NCBI GenBank assembly: GCA_032718475.1
Contig: JAUCBJ010004612.1
Location: forward strand, 1-64,000
DNA length: 64,000 nt
Source of the DNA: Nemertoderma westbladi
Lineage: Eukaryota > Xenacoelomorpha > Nemertodermatida > Nemertodermatidae
Reading direction: 5' to 3'
Shown here piece by piece: positions 1 to 10,421 of this stretch. Positions within the stretch are counted from its first letter, which is position 1, and each line of letters begins with the position of its first letter. Under the pieces are notes generated by a model. The model ran no database searches, was not told the DNA's origin, and was given only the letters and a program-made list of their open reading frames with translations. A program made the position numbers and the translations under genes.

Positions 1-3000
1 CCTAAGAGGCGGTGGGGACCTAAGAGGCCACTGAGTACACAGTAATAGAGGCGGTGGGCACCTAAGAGGCCACTGAGTACACAGTAATAGAGGCGGTGGG
101 CACCTAAGAGGGCACTGAGTACACAGTAATAGAGGCGGTGGGGACCTAAGAGGCCACTAAGTACACAGTAATAGAGGCGGTGGGGACCTAAGAGGCCACT
201 GAGTACACAGTAATAGAGGCGGTGGGGACCTAAGAGGCCACTGAGTACACAGTAATAGAGGCGGTGGGGACCTAAGAGGGCACTGAGTACACAGTAATAG
301 AGGCGGTGGGGACCTAAGAGGGCACTGAGTACACAGTAATAGAGGCGGTGGGGACCTAAGAGGGCACTGAGTACACAGTAATAGAGGCGGTGGGGACCTA
401 AGAGGCCACTGAGTACACAGTAATAGAGGCGGTGGGCACCTAAGAGGCCACTGAGTACACAGTAATAGAGGCGGTGGGCACCTAAGAGGCCACTGAGTAC
501 ACAGTAATAGAGGCGGTGGGGACCTAAGAGGGCACTGAGTACACAGTAATAAGGCGGTGGGCACCTAAGAGGCCACTGAGTACACAGTAATAGAGGCGGT
601 GGGGACCTAAGAGGCAGTGGGGACCTAAGAGGCCACTGAGTACACAGTAATAGAGGCGGTGGGCACCTAAGAGGCCACTGAGTACACAGTAATAGAGGCG
701 GTGGGCACCTAAGAGGCCACTGAGTACACAGTAATAGAGGCGGTGGGCACCTAAGAGGCCACTGAGTACACAGTAATAGAGGCGGTGGGCACCTAAGAGG
801 CCACTGAGTACACAGTAATAGAGGCGGTGGGGACCTAAGAGGCGGTGGGGACCAAGAGGGCACTGAGTACACAGTAATAGAGGCGGTGGGGACCTAAGAG
901 GCGGTGGGGACCTAAGAGGGCACTAAGTACACAGTAATAGAGGCGGTGGGCACCTAAGAGGCCACTGAGTACACAGTAATAGAGTCGGTGGGCACCTAAG
1001 AGGGCACTGAGTACACAGTAATAGAGGCGGTGGGCACCTAAGAGGGCACTGAGTACACAGTAATAGAGGCGGTGGGCACCTAAGAGGCCACTGAGTACAC
1101 AGAATAGAGCGGTGGGGACCTAAGAGGCGGTGGGGACCTAAGAGGGCACTGAGTACACAGTAATAGAGGCGGTGGGCACCTAAGAGGGCACTGAGTACAC
1201 AGTAATAGAGGCGGTGGGCACCTAAGAGGCCACTGAGTACACAGTAATAGAGGCGGTGGGGACCTAAGAGGGCACTGAGTACACAGTAATAGAGGCGGTG
1301 GGGACCTAAGAGGCCACTGAGTACACAGTAATAGAGGCGGTGGGCACCTAAGAGGCCACTGAGTACACAGTAATAGAGGCGGTGGGAACCTAAGAGGCCA
1401 CTGAGTACACAGTAATAGAGGCAGTAGGGACCTAAGAGGCCACTGAGTACACAGTAATAGAGGCGGTGGGGACCTAAGAGGCCACTGAGTACACAGTAAT
1501 AGAGGCGGTGGGGACCTAAGAGGCCACTGAGTACACAGTAATAGAGGCGGTGGTGACCTAAGAGGCCACTGAGTACACAGTAATAGAGGCGGTGGGCACC
1601 TAAGAGGCCACTGAGTACACAGTAATAGAGGCGGTGGGGACCTAAGAGGTGGTGGGGACCTAAGAGGCCACTGAGTACACAGTAATAGAGGCGGTGGGCA
1701 CCTAAGAGGCCACTGAGTACACAGTAATAGAGGCGGTGGGGACCTAAGAGGGCACTGAGTACACAGTAATAGAGGCGGTGGGGACCTAAGAGGCCACTGA
1801 GTACACAGTAATAGAGGCGGTGGGCACCTAAGAGGGCACTGAGTACACAGCAATAGAGGCGGTGGGGACCTAAGAGGCGGTGGGGACCTAAGAGGCCACT
1901 GAGTACACAGTAATAGAGGCGGTGGGCACCTAAGAGGGCACTGAGTACACAGTAATAGAGGCGGTGGGGACCTAAGAGGCCACTGAGTACACAGTAATAG
2001 AGGCGGTGGGGACCTAAGAGGCCACTGAGTACACAGTAATAGAGGCGGTGGGGACCTAAGAGGCGGTGGGGACCTAAGAGGCCACTGAGTACACAGTAAT
2101 AGAGGCGGTGGGCACCTAAGAGGCCACTGAGTACACAGTAATAGAGGCGGTGGGGACCTAAGAGGCCACTGAGTACACAGTAATAGAGGCGGTGGGGACC
2201 TAAGAGGCGGTGGGGACCTAAGAGGCCACTGAGTACACAGTAATAGAGGCGGTGGGGACCTAAGAGGCGGTGGGGACCTAAGAGGCCACTGAGTACACAG
2301 TAATAGAGGCGGTGGGCACCTAAGAGGGCACTGAGTACACAGTAATAGAGGCGGTGGGGACCTAAGAGGCCACTAAGTACACAGTAATAGAGGCGGTGGG
2401 GACCTAAGAGGCCACTGAGTACACAGTAATAGAGGCGGTGGGGACCTAAGAGGCCACTGAGTACACAGTAATAGAGGCGGTGGGGACCTAAGAGGGCACT
2501 GAGTACACAGTAATAGAGGCGGTGGGGACCTAAGAGGGCACTGAGTACACAGTAATAGAGGCGGTGGGGACCTAAGAGGGCACTGAGTACACAGTAATAG
2601 AGGCGGTGGGGACCTAAGAGGCCACTGAGTACACAGTAATAGAGGCGGTGGGCACCTAAGAGGCCACTGAGTACACAGTAATAGAGGCGGTGGGCACCTA
2701 AGAGGCCACTGAGTACACAGCAATAGAGGCGGTGGGGACCTAAGAGGGCACTGAGTACACAGTAATAGAGGCGGTGGGCACCTAAGAGGGCACTGAGTAC
2801 ACAGTAATAGAGGCGGTGGGGACCTAAGAGGCAGTGGGGACCTAAGAGGGCACTAAGTACACAGTAATAGAGGCGGTGGGCACCTAAGAGGCCACTGAGT
2901 ACACAGTAATAGAGGCGGTGGGCACCTAAGAGGCCACTGAGTACACAGTAATAGAGGCGGTGGGCACCTAAGAGGCCACTGAGTACACAGTAATAGAGGC

Positions 3001-3900
3001 GGTGGGCACCTAAGAGGCCACTGAGTACACAGTAATAGAGGCGGTGGGGACCTAAGAGGCGGTGGGGACCTAAGAGGGCACTGAGTACACAGTAATAGAG
3101 GCGGTGGGGACCTAAGAGGCGGTGGGGACCTAAGAGGGCACTAAGTACACAGTAATAGAGGCGGTGGGCACCTAAGAGGCCACTGAGTACACAGTAATAG
3201 AGTCGGTGGGCACCTAAGAGGGCACTGAGTACACAGTAATAGAGGCGGTGGTGACCTAAGAGGCCACTGAGTACACAGTAATAGAGGCGGTGGGGACCTA
3301 AGAGGCGGTGGGGACCTAAGAGGGCACTAAGTACACAGTAATAGAGGCGGTGGGCACCTAAGAGGCCACTGAGTACACAGTAATAGAGGCGGTGGGCACC
3401 TAAGAGGCCACTGAGTACACAGTAATAGAGGCGGTGGGCCCCTAAGAGGCCACTGAGTACACAGTAATAGAGGCGGTGGGCACCTAAGAGGCCACTGAGT
3501 ACACAGTAATAGAGGCGGTGGGGACCTAAGAGGCGGTGGGGACCTAAGAGGGCACTGAGTACACAGTAATAGAGGCGGTGGGGACCTAAGAGGCGGTGGG
3601 GACCTAAGAGGGCACTAAGTACACAGTAATAGAGGCGGTGGGCACCTAAGAGGCCACTGAGTACACAGTAATAGAGTCGGTGGGCACCTAAGAGGGCACT
3701 GAGTACACAGTAATAGAGGCGGTGGGCACCTAAGAGGGCACTGAGTACACAGTAATAGAGGCGGTGGGCACCTAAGAGGCCACTGAGTACACAGTAATAG
3801 AGGCGGTGGGGACCTAAGAGGCGGTGGGGACCTAAGAGGGCACTGAGTACACAGTAATAGAGGCGGTGGGCACCTTAGAGGGCACTGAGTACACAGTAAT
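1..3900. repeat. Satellite array, 42-bp unit with 18-bp sub-repeats
   Basis: The stretch is a head-to-tail array of a 42-bp unit whose core reads CACTGAGTACACAGTAATAG followed by a G-rich half and CCTAAGAG. About 85-90 units fit. Some units carry an extra 18-bp piece (a repeat of the G-rich half). Units differ mainly at a few fixed positions: GGGG/GGGC before ACCT, GGCC/GGGC before ACT, and CACTGAG/CACTAAG. Both 42 and 18 are multiples of three, so long open frames appear on the minus strand (PLRSPPPLLLCTQW repeats), but these are products of periodicity. The array begins outside the window and ends exactly at the LTR of BEL-1. Confidence 0.95.
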
Positions 3901-4335
3901 TGAAATGACGGAACTGCGTTTAGAGCCGGGTGAGCGAGAAAAGTCGGCCTGTCATACATTCGCCGCAATATAGTTGAGAAAATCGGAAAGTATAATAATG
4001 AAGTTACTTATGTTACATTTAATGGTTACTTGTTACAGTGTTACGAGTTACATATGTGTCTCCAGATGCAGGTAGGTCTAAACAATAATATTACATTACA
4101 TACGATGAAGACATGAATACCTAGACCTAGGCCTAATGAACTATAACTAACAAAGAACAGAATGCAGAATGAGTTTATACCAGAAGTACATAATGACACA
4201 CACAGATAGGTATATATACCAAACATAAAGGTGGCTAATTTCTATTGGCTAATAATATATTCAGTTTGTGAAATGACCGGTAGGTGGAATAACATATAGC
4301 ACAATAAGTTAAGGTAAACGAGACCGGCTGTAACA
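3901..4335 (-). repeat. BEL-1 3' LTR (435 bp)
   Basis: Runs TGAAATGACGG ... GGCTGTAACA on the plus strand and matches 12203-12566. Relative to that copy it has an extra block of about 88 bp (4078-4165) and lacks a 15-bp duplication, which together with a 2-bp difference accounts for the length gap of 71 bp. Single-base differences are few. Confidence 0.92.
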
Positions 4336-4365
4336 AAGCCGGCCCTAACTACGATGTAAGAGGAG

Positions 4366-7300
4366 TTACACATTTCTTTCATTGTTAGCCTCTTCTAAGA
4401 GGCACACTTTTACAGCGGGTCGAGTATAGTCTTTTCCATTTACACGGACCTTAACGGAACGGACAACTCCGTCAGACCCGGGAAAGGTTTCCAAAACTTT
4501 GCCAAGAGGCCAATGTCCCCTGGGAGAGTTCGAGAATACAACAAGAACTATGTCCCCAGGACATAAGTTTCTGCGATCTCTTAACCAAATTTTACGTTCA
4601 ATTTGAGATGGAACATATTCAGTCATCCATCGCTTCCAGAAGTTGTTTATTAAAGCTTGAGTAGACAACCAACGTTTCTTACTGCCAATGTCAGAATCAT
4701 CGACAAAAGCAGGGGCTACATTGGGATTACCACGACCAAGTACGATGTGGTTCGGTGTTATTGCTTCTGGTTCATGAGGATCTATGCTAATATGCGTGAG
4801 TGGACGACTATTCATTAAATGTTCGACCTCAACGATAACTGTTTCGAGAACCTCATCTGTTACACGCTGGTTACCAAGAATCACTTTTAAAGCTTTCTTT
4901 GCGGATCTAACCAGACGTTCCCAAACACCACCAAAATGTGGTGCAGCAGGGGGATTAAAATGCCATGTAATTCCCTTCTGAGCTAGAGTATTTTTGATAG
5001 AAGACTGATCAAGAACTTCAAGGCACTCTCGGAGTTCCTTTTCACCACTAGTGAAATTGCTGCCATTATCACTATAAACAATAGCGGGGGTACCTCGACG
5101 GGCAAATACTCTACGAAAGCCCATAAGAAAACTGTCTGTATCCATGGAATGGACAATCTCTAAATGGACTGCCCTTGTTACAAGGCAAGTTACGAGAAGA
5201 CAATAACGTTTCTCTGTTCGTCTAAGATGACGGACATAAAGTGGACCGAAATAGTCTATACCCATGTTTCGGAATGGAAATGTCATAGGAGACAATCGCG
5301 GCCGGGGTAAAGCAGCCATAAGAGGAGCAACAGGCCGAGCTCGACGTTTCTTACAAAATGTACAACGAAATAAAAGCTTACGAATCAAAGATCTTGCTTT
5401 AGGAACCCAGTAGGTTTGTCTTAAATTATTTAAGGTATGATCTTCTCCTTCGTGAAAAACTATCTTGTGAGTATTTAGAATAACAAGATCAGTAAACCTA
5501 CAATTGTTAGGGAGAATAATAGGGTGACATACAGAATTAGGGAGGTCAGACTTCGAAATACGGCCACCAACTCTGAGTAAACCATCTTCATCCAACTCGG
5601 GAAGCAATGTCAACAAAGAGCTATCTTTTCCAACGGGGTTCCCATTGGATAAATTGGCAATCTCATTGGAGTAAAAGGAATTTTGTACAGACTTGATCAT
5701 ATAATTTAATGAATACCTGAGTTCTGAAACACTCAGAGTAGAATGCTGATGAACCTTGTTTCGACAGTTTTGGACAAACCTAAATACCCAAGCAAGGACA
5801 CGTTGGGCTCTAGATAAGGATGACAACTTTGATACAAATTCGAAAGTAAAGGATTCAGCAACATGGACAGCATATACCGCCTTGACTTCAGGATCACCTT
5901 CAACTGGGTTATCAGGGATTGCTAAACTGGCTGGCCACTGATTTTCAGGGGATCTTAGATAATCTGGACCTTGAAACCAAGGATGGTCAGAGTGGAGTTC
6001 AGACAAGAGAAGACCTCGACTACAATGATCAGCAGGATTAAGAATTCCAGGGACATGGCGCCACTGGTCACGATCTGACACATCGAGGATTTCTCCAACA
6101 CGATTGGCTACAAACTCATTATATTTGCACCTGCGAGAAAGTATCCATTGAAGAGCGGTAGTGGAATCACACCAATATATAAATTTATCAACATGGATTC
6201 TAAGTTCGGTTGTAATTAACTTAGACAGCCTCACTGCTAATAATGCACCTTGCAGCTCAAGGCGTGGAACCGACAAAGCCTTGACTGGGGCGACACGAGA
6301 CTTCGACATAACAAAGGCTACCTTAATATCACTGGTAGAATAACTACCCCTAAGGTAAGCCACAGCACCAAAGCCAACAGTAGAGGCATCACCAAAAACA
6401 TGTAACTGAGTGTTCTGGAGTTGTGGCGATCTGGGAAAATAACAACGAGGTATGTGAACCTTTTCAAGAAGATGGAGCTCAGATAACCAATGCTCCCATC
6501 GAACTACCAGATCATCAGGAAGTGGATCATCCCATGCCAGACGTCTCCTCCACATCTCTTGCATTAGGACCTTAACAATAAGCAAGAATGGTGTCAAGAA
6601 TCCTAAAGGATCAAATAATGACGATGATTGTCTTAGAACATTTCTCATGGTATGACTAAGGTCGATGATCTTAGTGTAGAAGACAAAACAGTCAGTTGAA
6701 CAGTTCCACTTGACACCTAAAGCACGTTCAACAGGGAGTTCATCAACATCTAAATCAAGTAAGGGATCTGCTCGATCCCCCTTTGGTATCACTGAAAGAA
6801 CTTCATAGGAAGAAGATATCCATTGGCCCAGATGGAACCCACCCTTGGATAAGAGCTCTACCATGCCCTTGACAAGGGTGATGGCTTCCTCAGTGGTGTC
6901 GCAAGAATCAAAATAATTATCTGCATAGAAACAGATTTCGACTTTAGAGGCCGGTAAAGGAAATTCTAAACAGAAATCTCGTGCTGTACGAATAAGTGCA
7001 AAGAAGCAGGATGATGATGAAGATATAGCCCCAAATATTTCTCGTACCATACGATACACCCCAGGAGGCTTAGCATGGCTTGGACCACCCCAAAGAAATC
7101 TCAAGGCATCCTGGTCTTTGCGTTTGACAGCAACTTGGTGGTACATGGCAGTGATATCTCCAGATATTGCAATCGATCTTTCTCTAAATCTAAGTAAAAC
7201 ACCCACAAGACTGGCAAGATAATCAGGTCCTTTAAGCAGGCAGTCGTTTAGAGAAACACCATGCTCCTTAGCCGAAGCATTGAAAACGATGCGTACCTTA

Positions 7301-8130
7301 TCAGGTTTGTTCGGATTTAATACTGGGTGATGAGGGAGATACCATGTTCTACCAGGTGGATCAGGTTCATCAATGTCAACCTTTACGGCAAAACCTTTAT
7401 CTATGTATCCTTGAAAGGTTTCATGGTAACGTTTATGTAAAATTGGATTACGATTAAGACGTTTTTCAGTAGCCTGAAGGCACCTAATAGCTGTTCGTTT
7501 ATTATTGGGCAATTGGATGGTAGGGGATCTCCAAAGTAAACTGGTTTCATATCGTTCACCTGTATGGCGTGTGTTAGACTCAAGCATATCACGAGCAGTA
7601 GCTTCCTCATGATTTATAGGCAAAGATTTACAAGGATTAACACCGAATGAATCAGTATTCCAGAATCGTGTGAGTAAAGTCTCTAAAGAACAGTCAATGT
7701 CTGCACAAGCATCAGCACCTGGACGGGAGTCTAAATAACGGACATGCATGATATGCTGGCATTCATCATCAGAAAGGGGATGAAGAGGTACGGTAGAAGT
7801 ACAAGTCCACCCAAAATTAGTCAAAACTGCCGAAGGGGAGCCAGAAGGGCCAGGACGATAATCGAGTTGACGAATTAAATCAAAGACATCAGCACCCAAC
7901 AGGACGCCTACTTTATTTGAATCTACAGCTGCAAGATCTAGATCAGATAAATGACTCCAGGAAGATTTAATCTTGGGCCAATCAAAACGCTGATTTGCGA
8001 TATTTAACTTGGATAAAACCCAAGTCCGTGGGACAGGAAATACAGACTCACTATTTACAGGTAGAACATCAATGGAGCTTAATAAGGACTTTACAGTTTC
8101 TCCATCTGAATTAATAGTGCCGATTCTCAA
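4366..8130 (-). CDS. pol: BEL-1 Pol: RT, RNase H, integrase
   Basis: About 1254 residues, open throughout. In order: the end of the protease region (residues ~1-110), reverse transcriptase (~215-500), RNase H (LHVFGDAS, VPRLELQGA, YWCDSTTALQ), an HHCC zinc region (HKIVFHEGEDH ... CTFCKK), integrase core with Asp in GIDYFGP, Asp in YSDNGSNF and Glu in GGVWERLV, and a C-terminal DUF5641-like domain (DIVLVVFSNSPRGHWPLGKV). The RT active-site box near residue 402 reads FYADNYFDS, where family members carry Y-x-D-D, so the second catalytic Asp is replaced by Asn. No ATG is needed at the start, since BEL elements normally make Gag-Pol as one chain. The frame is offset by one base from the preceding gag-protease frame. 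Confidence 0.93.
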   Translation of the reverse strand: MRIGTINSDGETVKSLLSSIDVLPVNSESVFPVPRTWVLSKLNIANQRFDWPKIKSSWSHLSDLDLAAVDSNKVGVLLGADVFDLIRQLDYRPGPSGSPSAVLTNFGWTCTSTVPLHPLSDDECQHIMHVRYLDSRPGADACADIDCSLETLLTRFWNTDSFGVNPCKSLPINHEEATARDMLESNTRHTGERYETSLLWRSPTIQLPNNKRTAIRCLQATEKRLNRNPILHKRYHETFQGYIDKGFAVKVDIDEPDPPGRTWYLPHHPVLNPNKPDKVRIVFNASAKEHGVSLNDCLLKGPDYLASLVGVLLRFRERSIAISGDITAMYHQVAVKRKDQDALRFLWGGPSHAKPPGVYRMVREIFGAISSSSSCFFALIRTARDFCLEFPLPASKVEICFYADNYFDSCDTTEEAITLVKGMVELLSKGGFHLGQWISSSYEVLSVIPKGDRADPLLDLDVDELPVERALGVKWNCSTDCFVFYTKIIDLSHTMRNVLRQSSSLFDPLGFLTPFLLIVKVLMQEMWRRRLAWDDPLPDDLVVRWEHWLSELHLLEKVHIPRCYFPRSPQLQNTQLHVFGDASTVGFGAVAYLRGSYSTSDIKVAFVMSKSRVAPVKALSVPRLELQGALLAVRLSKLITTELRIHVDKFIYWCDSTTALQWILSRRCKYNEFVANRVGEILDVSDRDQWRHVPGILNPADHCSRGLLLSELHSDHPWFQGPDYLRSPENQWPASLAIPDNPVEGDPEVKAVYAVHVAESFTFEFVSKLSSLSRAQRVLAWVFRFVQNCRNKVHQHSTLSVSELRYSLNYMIKSVQNSFYSNEIANLSNGNPVGKDSSLLTLLPELDEDGLLRVGGRISKSDLPNSVCHPIILPNNCRFTDLVILNTHKIVFHEGEDHTLNNLRQTYWVPKARSLIRKLLFRCTFCKKRRARPVAPLMAALPRPRLSPMTFPFRNMGIDYFGPLYVRHLRRTEKRYCLLVTCLVTRAVHLEIVHSMDTDSFLMGFRRVFARRGTPAIVYSDNGSNFTSGEKELRECLEVLDQSSIKNTLAQKGITWHFNPPAAPHFGGVWERLVRSAKKALKVILGNQRVTDEVLETVIVEVEHLMNSRPLTHISIDPHEPEAITPNHIVLGRGNPNVAPAFVDDSDIGSKKRWLSTQALINNFWKRWMTEYVPSQIERKIWLRDRRNLCPGDIVLVVFSNSPRGHWPLGKVLETFPGSDGVVRSVKVRVNGKDYTRPAVKVCLLEEANNERNV

Positions 8131-8140
8131 TGGCTTTTGC

Positions 8141-9705
8141 TCACCCTAGATCTTCACAAACTGCAGAGATCTGGCTACAGGGGTCTAACAAAGCAAAAGT
8201 TTCAACAGTTTTACCTGCAGAACGTACCCGCAGTGGTACAATCTCTAAAGCTACAGTGCTAGGGGATGTTCTCAATGAGGTAGTTCCTATGTGTTGTTTA
8301 TTTTGGGAAGAAGATTTAGCACCAAAAACCTTAGGTGCTCCATGTAATAAAACGTGATGGCGTTTTTTACAACCATCGAAATTACATGGGTCTACGATTT
8401 TACAATTTGCAGCGCGGTGCTTTGCTTTGAGACATACAAAACACATGGATTTGTCTCGGGCTAACTCAATGCGGTCAGCTAGGCTTAATGATTTAAAATT
8501 GTTACAATTTTCAAGAAAATGGGACTGGCCGCAACAATGACAGTGTTCAGCCACAGAAGCAGTAGCCGACATACCTTTAGTAAGTGGGCTCGAGTCGGAA
8601 CTAGACGATTTCTGATACTTATTTGACTGTGTTTCAGAAAAATTAACTTTATTGCTGGCAGTAGCCATGATAGTAGGTGTAAAAACAGTTGGAGCACTGG
8701 ATTTAGGCCTGTTAAATTGCGGTTTATTTTGAAATGATTTGTTATTGGACAAGCCTTGGTTACCGGCATAACTATTACTACTGGCCCGTAATGTACTTTC
8801 TACCACACGAGCACTTTGCAGCCTCTCAGTGATCCAACTGTCTAGCACCTTTAAGGTTGGGCGCCGAGGTTTTATAAGAATAACCCGTTTGACCCATTCA
8901 TTTTGCAAATAATTGGGAAGTTTTTGAACTAAATCCCTTACATTATTAGCTGATGTAATATCGGCAGTGTATCCACATTTCTCCAGGGCTGATACCGAAC
9001 CATGAAGTTTTAAGGAAAATGACTTTAAAGAATTCATATCATTAGCCTTAACAAACGGAATTTTTCGTAGCTGCTCTATGTATGCCACAGCTATTAAGTC
9101 ACAGTCGCCATAAATACGGCGTAATTCTTGTAATGTTTCCCGATATAAATCAGGGTCGTTAATAGTAGAAGCTACACTCTCTCTGATATCAGGTGTCAAA
9201 TGATTTCTAAGAATTGCTAAACGAATAGAATCAGATGAAACCTGAGTGTGAACGAGGGCATGAAAAGAGGCAATAAAACCATGCCACTTCAAGGGAGAAC
9301 CATCAAATGGTTCAATTTTTAGGTTGGCTAAATGTTGGAAACCTATGGGTCCTTGGTATGGAAAGTTATTAAAACAATTATTAGTAAAAGAATTGTTAAC
9401 TCCTCTGTTATTTAAATCGTCAATCCAAACATCTGCAGAGGATTGAGGATTTCGTGAGTTAGAATTATAAATTTCGGATGTACCAGTATAGACTGGTACA
9501 TCTACAGCCGGCCCGTTAAATAACCCACCTACCTGGGATGCAACCCTACACGCACTAACATTAGGCCCAGGGGGTCTATCACACACACCCATGGCCAACC
9601 CTCCAATAGAATTACACTGAGGTGTTGACGCATTAACAATGGTACACGTAGTGTGACAGTTTGGTACAAAAACGGGACAACTTGTAGCCCAAGTGGTGGG
9701 CTTAA
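8141..9705 (-). pseudogene. gag: BEL-1 Gag C-terminal half and protease
   Basis: Continuation of gag after the nested MITE. It holds the BEL gag region (LKIEPFDGSPLKWHGF), then cysteine/histidine knuckles (CHCCGQSHFLENC, CFVCLKAKHRAANC) and the start of an aspartic protease (FALLDPCSQIS). The usual protease active site is D-S/T-G; here it reads D-P-C, which would not be expected to work. The frame stops at TGA at 8141-8143, a few codons before the pol frame opens one base out of register. The frame remains open upstream to the MITE edge, and the codon phase on both sides of the TTAA target agrees, so the MITE is the only break in gag proper. Confidence 0.85.
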
Positions 9706-10421
9706 GGGGGGGGGGTACACCATTTTAGGACAACTCTTCGATTTATCACTCTCAGCGTTTCAAAATTGTTTGGTTTTGGCTAAAATTTGGCATATAGGTG
9801 CCTAAGATACTATTCTACATGACAGGTCAGAAAAAAAAATTTTTCCGCTATTTAATATTAGTTAATACTAGTTAACAATAAAAAAAACTTGGTTGCGCTT
9901 AAAACCCTAAGGCTTTTACAGTTTTGATTCTAATCACATGAAAGTTTTTTTATATGATAGATCAAAGAAGGGGCAACATAACTATCAGGCGAAATTTTGT
10001 TAAAATAATTCTGCACCGCTAGGTGGCGCTGCAAATTTATGCTAATTTTTAGGTTTTTTATAAATAGTATTAAATTTTATTAACAAAAAATTCCGAAAAG
10101 TTGCCTGATACTTTTATGCACGGTGCCTACCTAGACACCCACAGGAAGTTTCAGACTAATTACTTAAAAATTGTAGAAGAAGTAGGGTTTTGAAGGTGAC
10201 AATTTCATAAAAAAATTATTTGGAGATAATCGACCTTTCATTATACATAGTAATAGTAATTTCAATAGGATTCCCTAAATGGAAATTTACATAACTTGAA
10301 AACTAAAAGAGCTATTAAATAGCGGTTTTCAGATTTGGAAACACCATTCAATGGTGCATTATAATAGACCATAAAAAAAATTTCGACATATTTTGGACCA
10401 AAATGGTGTACCCCCCCCCCC
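9706..10421. mobile_element. 716-bp TTAA MITE (G-run TIR) inside BEL-1 gag
   Basis: Flanked by TTAA at 9702-9705 and 10422-10425. Both ends read inward as a run of about ten G, then TACACCATTTT, forming inverted repeats that stay similar for some 25 bp. It has no coding capacity, is AT-rich, and breaks the gag frame. TTAA duplication is the hallmark of piggyBac-type transposition, so this is probably a non-autonomous piggyBac-like element. Its ends differ from those of the 1.55-kb MITE family elsewhere in the window. Confidence 0.88.

Noticed and set aside
1-3900. CRISPR-like look of the regular repeats
   Set aside because: No unique spacers: the whole unit repeats, and the context is a eukaryotic transposon-rich region.
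157-3968. Long minus-strand open frames across the satellite (PLRSPPPLLLCTQW repeats)
   Set aside because: They arise because unit and sub-unit lengths are multiples of three; no start context, no non-repeat domain, and other frames are similarly open in places.
4041-4226. Short ORFs within the BEL-1 LTRs
   Set aside because: They are not conserved between the two LTR copies and have no domain.
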